NCBI GenBank assembly: GCA_027030825.1
Contig: JALVEM010000571.1
Coordinates: forward strand, 1 to 6,358
DNA: 6,358 nucleotides
Source of the DNA: Thiohalobacter sp.
GTDB taxonomy: Bacteria; Pseudomonadota; Gammaproteobacteria; Thiohalobacterales; Thiohalobacteraceae
Direction of reading: 5' to 3'
The position numbers were made by a program, and so were the translations under genes. The notes beneath the pieces are model-generated. The model was not told the DNA's origin. It worked only from the letters and a program-made list of their open reading frames with translations, and ran no database searches. Shown here in pieces: positions 1 through 5,115 of this stretch. How positions within the stretch are numbered: the stretch's first letter is position 1; each line of letters starts with the position of its first letter.

Positions 1-1
1 C

Positions 2-166
2 GTGGTCAACGATGCCGAGAGCTACCGCTATCTGGCCGAATCCATCCGGGTGCATCCGGATCAGGAGGCCCTGCGCGAGATGATGCGCGAGGCCGGTTTC
101 GATGCCGTCGACTACTTCAATCTCAGCGGCGGCATCGTGGCCCTGCACCGGGGCTTCAAGTTCTGA
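2..166 (+). CDS. ubiE: UbiE, ubiquinone/menaquinone C-methyltransferase (3' end only)
   Basis: This is the last 54 codons of a gene whose start lies left of the window. UbiE is the SAM-dependent methyltransferase that methylates the benzoquinol ring carbon in ubiquinone synthesis (and demethylmenaquinol where menaquinone is made). The visible tail contains YRYLAESIRVHPDQ, then MMREAGF, YFNLSGGIVALH and the terminal RGFKF. These match the conserved C-terminus of the UbiE/COQ5 family as I know it from E. coli. The SAM-binding Rossmann part is outside the window. The stop (TGA, 164-166) is 11 bases before the ubiJ start, which fits the usual ubiE-ubiJ-ubiB operon. The family call is firm from the C-terminal signature alone. 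Confidence 0.95.
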   Translation: MVNDAESYRYLAESIRVHPDQEALREMMREAGFDAVDYFNLSGGIVALHRGFKF

Positions 167-177
167 GGCCCGCGCCC

Positions 178-804
178 ATGGCCGCCGCCGACAGCCTTCG
201 CGCCGCACTCGAGATTCTTCTCAACCGGCTGCTCGCGCTCGATCCGGAGACGGCCGAGGCCTTCGGACACTACGAGGGCCGGGTGATCGGCCTGGAGATC
301 CGGGGCACCGGCCTGCGCCTGCACTTCGTGCCCGGACGGGGCCGCATTCAGCTGCTCGGCGATACCGACCGGGCGCCCGATGCCCTCATCCGCGCCACCC
401 CGGGTGCGCTGTTGCGCATGCAGCTGTCTCCGGAACCGGTCGACGGCCTGTTCAGGGGCGAGGTGGAATTCCTCGGCGACACGGCGCTGGCGCAGGGGTT
501 CTTTCGCACCCTGGGACGTATCGAGATCGACTGGGAGGAGCTGCTGGCCCGTGCCCTGGGCGATCCCGTCGCCCACGCGTTCGGCCGGCTGCTGCGATCC
601 GGCAGCGAGTATCTGCAGGCCTCGGCGAGCGTGCTGCGCCGGGATGTCTCGGAATACCTGACCGAGGAGGCCCGCCTGCTGCCGACGCAGGCCGAGTTCG
701 AGGTCTTCGGCGAGGCGGTCGAACGCCTGCGCGACGACGTCGAACGGCTCGAGGCCCGCATTCGCCGCCTCGAGCGCGCACTGGACGGGGATGGGGCATG
801 CTGA
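178..804 (+). CDS. ubiJ: UbiJ, SCP2-domain ubiquinone biosynthesis accessory factor
   Basis: A 208-residue protein, close to the roughly 200 residues usual for UbiJ. UbiJ is a non-catalytic factor that binds polyprenyl ubiquinone intermediates through an SCP2 lipid-binding fold and organises the cytoplasmic Ubi complex. Here the SCP2-like domain spans about residues 10-115, with alternating beta strands and the RGEVEFLGD segment at 93-101. A linker carrying DWEELLARALGD (118-129) follows. The tail (about 172-202) is a charged heptad-like helix, EFEVFGEAVERLRDDVERLE and onward, that should form a coiled coil as in known UbiJ proteins. The chosen ATG follows a GAGG at 165-168 that overlaps the ubiE stop. 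Its own stop overlaps the ubiB start by 7 bases, which suggests translational coupling. The call rests on fold-like features plus position between ubiE and ubiB. There are no catalytic residues to check. Confidence 0.92.
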   Translation: MAAADSLRAALEILLNRLLALDPETAEAFGHYEGRVIGLEIRGTGLRLHFVPGRGRIQLLGDTDRAPDALIRATPGALLRMQLSPEPVDGLFRGEVEFLGDTALAQGFFRTLGRIEIDWEELLARALGDPVAHAFGRLLRSGSEYLQASASVLRRDVSEYLTEEARLLPTQAEFEVFGEAVERLRDDVERLEARIRRLERALDGDGAC

Positions 805-2459
805 GTCCGGGCCAGATCCTGCGGATCATCCACATCAACCTGGTGCTGGTGCGCAACGGCCTCGACGAGGTGGTGCTGGCCACTCACCTGTTCCGGCCGG
901 TCCGATTTCTCCTCTATCTCCTGCCCTGGAACTGGTTTCGCAGAAAGCGGCTGCCGCGCGGCGAGCGCATCCGCAATGCGCTCGAGGAACTGGGGCCCAT
1001 CTACGTCAAGTTCGGCCAGATTCTCTCCACCCGCCGCGATCTGCTGCCGGACGACATCGCCGATGCCCTCGCCACCCTGCAGGATCGCGTCGCCCCCTTC
1101 CCGGGTGCCCAGGCCCGGGCCATCATCGAGCATTCCCTGGGACGACCGGTGGGGGAGCTGTTCGCCGAGTTCGACGAGACGCCGCTGGCCTCGGCCTCCA
1201 TCGCCCAGGTGCATGCCGCCGTGCTCGCCGACGGCCGCAAGGTGGTGGTCAAGGTGGTGCGGCCGGGCATCCTGCGGGTCATCCGGCGCGACCTCTCGCT
1301 CATGTACTACGTGGCGCATCTGGCGCAGCGCTACTGGCGCGAAGGCCGGCGCCTGCGGCCGGTCGAGGTGGTGCGCGAGTTCGAGAAGACCATCCTCGAC
1401 GAGCTCGATCTGCTGCGCGAGGCCGGCAACGCCAGCCAGCTGCGACGCAACTTCGCAGGTTCCGATTTGCTCTACGTGCCCGAGGTCTACTGGCCCTATT
1501 GCCGGCACCAGGTGATGGTCATGGAGCGCATCCACGGCATCCCGATCAGCGACATCGATGCGCTGCGCGCGGCCGGCATCGACCTGAAACGGCTGGCGGA
1601 GCAGGGGGTGGAGATCTTCTTCACCCAGGTCTTCCGCCACAATTTCTTCCACGCCGACATGCACCCGGGCAACATCTTCGTCAGCCGCGAGGGGCGGTAC
1701 ATCGCGGTGGATTTCGGCATCATGGGCAGCCTGAGCCCGGAGGACCAGCGCTACCTGGCCGAGAACTTCCTGGCCTTCTTCCGGCGCGACTATCACCGGG
1801 TGGCGGAACTGCACGTGGAGTCGGGCTGGGTGCCGCGCGGGACCCGGGTGGACGAATTCGAGGCCGCCATCCGCACCGTATGCGAGCCCATCTTCGAGCG
1901 GCCGCTGAAGGAGATCTCCTTCGGCCAGCTGCTGCTGCGCCTGTTCCAGACCGCCCGGCGCTTCAACATGGAGATCCAGCCCCAGCTGGTGCTGCTGCAG
2001 AAGACCCTGCTCAACATCGAGGGCCTGGGCCGCCAGCTGTACCCGGACCTCGATCTCTGGGCCACGGCCAAGCCCTTCCTGGAGCGCTGGATGAGCGAGC
2101 AGGTCGGTGCCCGTGCCTTCGTGCGCCACATGCGCGAGAACGTGCCTGCCTGGACCGAACACCTGCCCGAGCTGCCCACCCTGCTGCACAAGACGCTGAC
2201 CCAGGCCACCGAGGGCAGGCTGCGCATCGAATGGCAGTCCGACGAGCTCAGGCGTCTGCGGCGGGCGATGATCGAGAACAACCGCCGCACGGTGACCGCC
2301 ATCGCCGGCGCCGCCCTGCTCGTCTCCGCGGCCCTCGTCTACGGGCTCGACGGCCATGCGCCCTATCTGGTGGCCGGCGCCCCGCTGCTGACCTGGCTGT
2401 TCGGCGGCCTGGGCGGCCTGTTCCTGTTTCTCGCCGCCACGGGCGGCACGGACGACTGA
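798..2459 (+). CDS. ubiB: UbiB, atypical protein kinase-like ATPase of ubiquinone biosynthesis
   Basis: A 553-residue protein of normal UbiB length. UbiB (ADCK/COQ8 family) is a membrane-anchored atypical kinase-like ATPase needed for ubiquinone synthesis, probably to help extract or deliver lipid intermediates. All family hallmarks are present: the KxGQ motif (KFGQ, 71-74) in YVKFGQILSTRRDLLP, an alanine-rich nucleotide loop ASASIAQVH (131-139) in place of a glycine-rich loop, the lysine K152 in VVKVVRPG, the ExD/EAGN stretch (202-211), the catalytic-loop analogue HADMHPGN (285-292) and DFG (305-307). Two hydrophobic segments at the C-terminus (about 499-517 and 522-547) are the usual membrane anchor. 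The ATG at 798 is preceded by a G-rich run (787-796) and gives the canonical N-terminus MLSPGQILRI. An in-frame reading extends far upstream, but that stretch is only the out-of-frame shadow of ubiJ. The 7-base overlap with ubiJ indicates one operon. Confidence 0.97.
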   Translation: MLSPGQILRIIHINLVLVRNGLDEVVLATHLFRPVRFLLYLLPWNWFRRKRLPRGERIRNALEELGPIYVKFGQILSTRRDLLPDDIADALATLQDRVAPFPGAQARAIIEHSLGRPVGELFAEFDETPLASASIAQVHAAVLADGRKVVVKVVRPGILRVIRRDLSLMYYVAHLAQRYWREGRRLRPVEVVREFEKTILDELDLLREAGNASQLRRNFAGSDLLYVPEVYWPYCRHQVMVMERIHGIPISDIDALRAAGIDLKRLAEQGVEIFFTQVFRHNFFHADMHPGNIFVSREGRYIAVDFGIMGSLSPEDQRYLAENFLAFFRRDYHRVAELHVESGWVPRGTRVDEFEAAIRTVCEPIFERPLKEISFGQLLLRLFQTARRFNMEIQPQLVLLQKTLLNIEGLGRQLYPDLDLWATAKPFLERWMSEQVGARAFVRHMRENVPAWTEHLPELPTLLHKTLTQATEGRLRIEWQSDELRRLRRAMIENNRRTVTAIAGAALLVSAALVYGLDGHAPYLVAGAPLLTWLFGGLGGLFLFLAATGGTDD

Positions 2460-2469
2460 CGTCGTTTTC

Positions 2470-2483
2470 TTGATTCAGGTCAG
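2470..2483 (+). promoter_or_regulatory. FNR/ANR-like inverted repeat upstream of the small membrane-protein gene
   Basis: TTGAT-TCAG-GTCAG matches 8 of 10 defined positions of the FNR/ANR consensus TTGAT-N4-ATCAA. It starts 10 bases after the ubiB stop. Its centre (2476.5) lies about 61 bases upstream of the start site expected from the -10 box at 2526-2531, a spacing used by class I sites of the CRP/FNR family. It shares the form TTGATnnAGGTCA with the site at 3044-3057. No binding is shown and a chance match is possible. Confidence 0.3.
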
Positions 2484-2525
2484 GTAGGCGCCCGGTGGGG
2501 GTCTCACGGTCTCCGGCAACTCGCT

Positions 2526-2531
2526 TACAAT
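2526..2531 (+). promoter_or_regulatory. Putative -10 box for the 44-residue membrane-protein gene
   Basis: TACAAT matches the sigma-70 -10 consensus at 5 of 6 positions and sits in a local AT-richer dip of a GC-rich intergenic stretch. A -35 at 17-base spacing would be CTCACG (2503-2508), which is poor, so an activator may be needed. Transcription would begin near 2538 and leave a leader of about 74 bases. Confidence 0.4.
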
Positions 2532-2550
2532 AGCCGTGGATTGCGGATTA

Positions 2551-2586
2551 GCAGGCGGGTTTCGCAGCAGTTTTTCAACAGCCTGC
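2551..2586. repeat. Short inverted repeat in the leader of the small membrane-protein gene
   Basis: GCAGGC (2551-2556) and GCCTGC (2581-2586) are a perfect 6-base inverted pair around a 24-base loop that contains a T-run (TTTTTCAACA, 2571-2580). In the predicted transcript they could form a stem ending about 10 bases before the ribosome-binding site. The right arm together with the T-run resembles a sequence I recall from proteobacterial intergenic regions and IS edges, but this cannot be checked here. Confidence 0.25.
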
Positions 2587-2611
2587 CAGGGGATCCGAGA
2601 GGAGAGGCATC

Positions 2612-2746
2612 ATGGAGATCTGGAAGGAATTGCTCGGCAGCAATTACGGCCTGGCTTCACTCTTCGTCGTTCTGTTCATGGTCGGCATGGCCATCTTCCT
2701 GGCCGCGATGTTCATCAGGAAATCGAAGGAGCGGCCGGGCGGCTGA
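2612..2746 (+). CDS. Small single-span membrane protein, DUF3149-like
   Basis: A 44-residue protein, MEIWKELLGSNYGLASLFVV at the N-terminus. Residues 14-35 are almost wholly hydrophobic and predict one membrane helix. A basic patch (RKSKER, 36-41) follows, so the N-terminus is probably outside and the C-terminus in the cytoplasm. Size, the leading W-K-x-L/YGL pattern and the single helix resemble the uncharacterised DUF3149 family; I make that link from memory at moderate confidence. Its function is unknown. Translation is well supported: AGGAG (2600-2604, within a longer purine run 2597-2607) lies 7 bases before the ATG. The gene is separated from ubiB by about 150 bases with its own possible promoter, so it is probably not part of the ubi operon. 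It converges on the minus-strand small gene ending at 2779. Confidence 0.8.
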   Translation: MEIWKELLGSNYGLASLFVVLFMVGMAIFLAAMFIRKSKERPGG

Positions 2747-2770
2747 CTACGCGGCCGGGTCGGATCGGTG

Positions 2771-2808
2771 CTGCGGCCTCATGCGCGCGGCATCGCATGA
2801 TGCCGCAG
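2771..2808. terminator. Imperfect 15-pair hairpin between convergent genes, possible bidirectional terminator
   Basis: The arm 2771-2785 pairs with 2794-2808 with a single mismatch (C2778 against T2801), around an 8-base loop. An alternative hairpin, GCGGCATC/GATGCCGC with a GCAT loop (2787-2806), uses overlapping bases. It lies 25 bases after the plus-strand 44-residue gene and overlaps the last codons and stop of the minus-strand 62-residue gene. There is no U-run on either side (only TGCTTCC follows on the plus strand), so a classical intrinsic terminator is uncertain. The position between convergent genes is the main argument. Confidence 0.45.
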
Positions 2809-2967
2809 TGCTTCCTCGACGTATTCGGTTCGCTTGAGCAGCTCGGCGAGCGATTCGATCGGGCTGTCGTCCTCGCCCGAGAGCTGCAGCAGCATGTCCA
2901 TGCTGTCCAGGGTCTGTGCGCTGGGCACGGCGCATCGCAATTGCCTGCGATCGGTCTCGGCAGCCAT
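2779..2967 (-). CDS. Hypothetical small acidic protein (62 residues)
   Basis: I do not recognise this protein. It begins MAAETDRRQLRCAVPSAQ; the middle and C-terminal part is acidic and probably helical (DSMDMLLQLSGEDDSPIESL, then a helix around AELLKRTEYVEEAL), and it ends HHAMPRA. There is no signal peptide or membrane span, and one cysteine (C12). The evidence for expression is a strong ribosome-binding site: GGAGG at 2974-2978 on the minus strand, 6 bases before the ATG, inside the purine run 2968-2980. An in-frame reading extends upstream to 3162 but would overlap the end of the diguanylate cyclase gene, so the internal ATG with the RBS is preferred. It lies 104 bases downstream of that gene on the same strand, with an FNR/ANR-like site between. 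A weak promoter is possible there (TTGCAA 3021-3026, CAATCT 2998-3003, spacer 17). Confidence 0.6.
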   Translation of the reverse strand: MAAETDRRQLRCAVPSAQTLDSMDMLLQLSGEDDSPIESLAELLKRTEYVEEALRHHAMPRA

Positions 2968-3015
2968 CTTCCCCCTCCTCTGGTCGTGCTGGCCGATAGA
3001 TTGGGTTGGCCGCCG

Positions 3016-3030
3016 GGGCTTTGCAAGCCC
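3016..3030. repeat. Perfect short palindrome GGGCTT-TGC-AAGCCC
   Basis: Two perfect 6-base arms around a 3-base centre lie in the gap between the diguanylate cyclase stop and the 62-residue gene. They could form a small hairpin in the minus-strand transcript after the cyclase gene, or be an operator for the small gene, since they overlap its possible -35 (3021-3026). No U-run follows on the minus strand, so a standard terminator is unlikely. Confidence 0.3.
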
Positions 3031-3043
3031 GATTGCGGTCGGC

Positions 3044-3057
3044 TTGATCGAGGTCAA
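3044..3057 (-). promoter_or_regulatory. FNR/ANR-like inverted repeat upstream of the 62-residue gene
   Basis: On the minus strand it reads TTGAC-CTCG-ATCAA, matching 9 of 10 defined positions of the FNR/ANR consensus TTGAT-N4-ATCAA. It sits 14 bases after the diguanylate cyclase stop and about 77 bases before the start codon of the 62-residue gene. With the weak promoter suggested for that gene the centre would lie near -60. It implies possible oxygen- or nitric-oxide-linked control by a CRP/FNR-family regulator. No such regulator is in the window and binding is inferred from the motif only. Confidence 0.4.
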
Positions 3058-3071
3058 AGGAAGCGGTGTGC

Positions 3072-4052
3072 TCAGCCGCAGTCCAGACAGGGACGCACCA
3101 CGTAGCGGTTGCGTCCTTCGCGCTTGGCCTGATAGAGGGCGGCGTCGGCGCAGGCGAGCCACTGGTCGTGAGAGTCGAGCTGTTCGCGCACCTGGCTGAT
3201 GCCGAGGCTGATGGTCACGCGCAGGGCGGTCTCGCCGTGGGGAATCTCGAGGCGCTCCACCTCCCGGCGCAGCCGCTCGGCCAGATGGACGGCCCGGGTC
3301 TCTTCGGTATCGACCAGGATGATGCCGAATTCCTCGCCGCCATAGCGACCGGCGATGTCCGTGGTGCGGATGGAGTCCCGCGTGAGTTGGGCCAGTGCGC
3401 GCAGCACTTCGTCACCCGCCTGATGGCCCCAGGTGTCGTTGATGCGCTTGAAGTGGTCCACGTCGAACATGACGAGGGTGGCGGGCTGGCGGGTGCGCCG
3501 GAAGCGCCGGAACTCCGCATGCAGGCATTCTTCCCAGAAACCGCGGTTGTACAGGCCGGTCAGGCGGTCGATCCGGCTCAGCTTCTCGAGCTCGCGGTTC
3601 ATCGTCTCGAGCTGGTTCCGGGCAAGGGCGCTCTCGGTGACGTCGTAGAGGATGATGCCGGCATGATCCACCTTGCCGTCCACGGAGCGCAGCGGCAGCA
3701 TGGTGACGTTCTGATACATGAACTCCGCCCGGCTGGTGAAGGGCCGGGGTGGCGGGAAGCGGAACAGGTAGGGGCGCTGGCGCCAGATGGAGAAGCTGGT
3801 CAGGTTCATGTCCAGCACGGTGCGGAACTTGTGCTCCAGCCACTCTTCCGGCAGGTCGGGAAAAAAGGTGCGCAGCGGCTGGCCGAGGATGCGGTCGGCC
3901 GGGATGCCGCTGTGGTTTTCCATGAAGCGGTTCCAGAGATGCACGCGATGCTCGCGGTCGATGATGACGAGGCCGGCGTCGAGGTTGTGCACCATGTCCA
4001 GCAGCCAGTGCAGCTCGTGCAATGGCATCGCGGGCCGGCCGTTCTCAGGCAT
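3072..4052 (-). CDS. PAS-GGDEF diguanylate cyclase
   Basis: A 326-residue cytoplasmic protein that should make cyclic-di-GMP from two GTP. The N-terminal PAS sensor spans about residues 12-140 (ending AGIILYDVTE). A short helical linker (about 141-160, ARNQLETMNRELEKLSRID) leads into the GGDEF domain (about 161-318). Active-site features are intact: DRLTGLYNR (162-170), metal-binding D197 in FDVDHFKRIND, and the signature GGEEF (238-242). An RTTD inhibitory site (229-232) lies exactly five residues before the signature, so feedback inhibition by product is expected. The PAS domain has no recognisable haem or flavin signature and contains an unusual proline-rich stretch (99-104). The protein ends with a CLDC pair (322-325). 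The start is supported by GGAGG six bases upstream. It overlaps the stop of the preceding receiver-CheC gene by 8 bases, so the two are likely co-translated and functionally linked. I see no membrane segment and no EAL domain. Confidence 0.93.
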   Translation of the reverse strand: MPENGRPAMPLHELHWLLDMVHNLDAGLVIIDREHRVHLWNRFMENHSGIPADRILGQPLRTFFPDLPEEWLEHKFRTVLDMNLTSFSIWRQRPYLFRFPPPRPFTSRAEFMYQNVTMLPLRSVDGKVDHAGIILYDVTESALARNQLETMNRELEKLSRIDRLTGLYNRGFWEECLHAEFRRFRRTRQPATLVMFDVDHFKRINDTWGHQAGDEVLRALAQLTRDSIRTTDIAGRYGGEEFGIILVDTEETRAVHLAERLRREVERLEIPHGETALRVTISLGISQVREQLDSHDQWLACADAALYQAKREGRNRYVVRPCLDCG

Positions 4053-5016
4053 GGAGCGCCTCCACGCGCTCGGACAGCGCGGGCAGCGAGTCTTCCGTGA
4101 AAAGCAGCAGCAGTTCGCATTCCATCGCGTGCTTCTCGATGCGATAGACGAACCGGAACGCCAGGGCGCGTACGAAGGGGCGGATCTGTTCGGTCAGCGG
4201 CTTTCCCGCCGGCAGGATCACCGGGTGACTGAGGCCGAATTCGGCGTCCAGCGGGTCGGCGATGCCGCGCAGGCAGGCGCCGATGAGCAGATTGGCGGCA
4301 TCCATCCGGATCTCGCCGGCCTGGCAGTCCAGTTCCGGCAGCAGGTCCTCGAGGCCCTGGGCGTGCGCTTCCTCGAACAGCAGCAGGGCCTCTCCCACGA
4401 TGGGGCCGGAGACGAAGCCCTGGGTGATGGCGGTGATTTCCGTGTGCGCATCCGGCAGCAGACCGGCGAGGTCGTCATGCGTGATCAGCCGGACCTCCGG
4501 CACCGGCAGCTGGACGAAGACGCCGAGGTAGCGGGCGAGGAGATCGGCGGCGCGCCCCATGGCGACATTGGCGATCTCCTGATAGATGTCGAAATCGGTG
4601 ACTTCGGACTCGATGCCGGTCAGGTCGCGGCGGGCGGTCGTATCGGCCTCGAGCCGGATGCCGAAGCGGTCCAGGAGCTCCGAGATCCTTTCGGGATCGA
4701 TGGGCTTGCGGATGAATTCGAGCGCGCCGAGCCGGCGCACGCGCTCGCGCGCCTCCGGCTGGACATCGCCGGAGACGACCACCACGAGGGTGGGCAGGTC
4801 CTCGCGCCGGATGGTTTCCAGCACCTGGTATCCGTCGAGGCCGGGCATGTTGAGATCGAGGAACAGGATGTCGCCGCGCCCGGCGCGGATGGCCTCGAGG
4901 GCCTCTTCGCCGTTGCTGGCGAAGCCGATCTCGACGTCCCAGGATGCCGGAATCGCGCGCGCCATCTGCTTGCGCGCGAAACTGGAATCGTCGCAGATGA
5001 GCACCGGCGTGGGCAT
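4045..5016 (-). CDS. Response regulator: receiver domain fused to CheC-type phosphatase domain
   Basis: A 323-residue cytoplasmic protein. Residues 3-120 form a CheY-like receiver: acidic pair D9-D10, phospho-acceptor D54 in LFLDLNMPG, S82 in VVSGD and K104 in IRKPID, all intact. Residues about 140-320 resemble the CheC/CheX family, which removes phosphate from CheY-P. The first signature fits D/S-x3-E-x2-N-x22-P exactly (D143, E147, N150, P173). The second repeat keeps the spacing but has Asp for the Glu (E235, D239, N242, P265). There is no DNA-binding output domain. It is the first gene of an overlapping pair with the diguanylate cyclase, which suggests that phosphorylation is converted into a cyclic-di-GMP change or that it tunes a partner phospho-receiver. 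The kinase is not in the window. The ATG at 5016 has only a weak ribosome-binding site. A -10 box at 5061-5066 is well placed to drive it. Domain calls are strong; the target is inferred. Confidence 0.88.
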   Translation of the reverse strand: MPTPVLICDDSSFARKQMARAIPASWDVEIGFASNGEEALEAIRAGRGDILFLDLNMPGLDGYQVLETIRREDLPTLVVVVSGDVQPEARERVRRLGALEFIRKPIDPERISELLDRFGIRLEADTTARRDLTGIESEVTDFDIYQEIANVAMGRAADLLARYLGVFVQLPVPEVRLITHDDLAGLLPDAHTEITAITQGFVSGPIVGEALLLFEEAHAQGLEDLLPELDCQAGEIRMDAANLLIGACLRGIADPLDAEFGLSHPVILPAGKPLTEQIRPFVRALAFRFVYRIEKHAMECELLLLFTEDSLPALSERVEALHA

Positions 5017-5060
5017 GGGGCGCGGGAGTTTCTTGTGTTCCAGCCTCTGACAATTCCTGC

Positions 5061-5066
5061 AGTATA
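5061..5066 (-). promoter_or_regulatory. Putative -10 box for the receiver-CheC/diguanylate cyclase operon
   Basis: On the minus strand TATACT matches the sigma-70 -10 consensus at 5 of 6 positions, in the 99-base gap between the metH stop and the signalling operon. Transcription would begin near 5054, giving a leader of about 38 bases. The hexamer at 17-base spacing upstream (AGGCAG) is a poor -35. This suggests the signalling pair is transcribed separately from metH. Confidence 0.5.
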
Positions 5067-5115
5067 GCGCAGGCGGGCGGCCCCTGCCTCGTTCCGGTGC
5101 AGGTGTGGACGTCGT

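Noticed and set aside
102..797. N-terminal extension of about 230 codons in frame with ubiB
   Set aside because: It covers ubiJ in another frame, reads as Arg/Ala/Pro-rich low-complexity sequence, and UbiB has its normal N-terminus at the ATG at 798.
348..2357. Very long minus-strand open frame (669 codons) antisense to ubiJ and ubiB
   Set aside because: It is the antisense shadow of two well-supported genes in GC-rich DNA; its translation is rich in His, Gln, Gly and Leu without recognisable domains.
791..2473. Long plus-strand frame (560 codons) overlapping ubiB in another frame
   Set aside because: It is a shadow frame with Ala/Gly/Arg/Pro-rich composition and no domains; ubiB in its own frame is unmistakable.
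2536..3105. Plus-strand frame of 189 codons across the small-gene region
   Set aside because: It conflicts with both small genes that have good ribosome-binding sites, has no RBS of its own that I can see, and has no recognisable family.
3066..5067. Long plus-strand frames (344 and 426 codons) opposite the signalling operon
   Set aside because: They are antisense shadows of the GGDEF and receiver-CheC genes, which carry intact catalytic motifs on the minus strand.
5069..5087. GCAGG/CCTGC inverted pair after metH as a terminator
   Set aside because: There are only five pairs around a nine-base loop, no U-run follows on the minus strand, and it overlaps the likely promoter region of the next operon.
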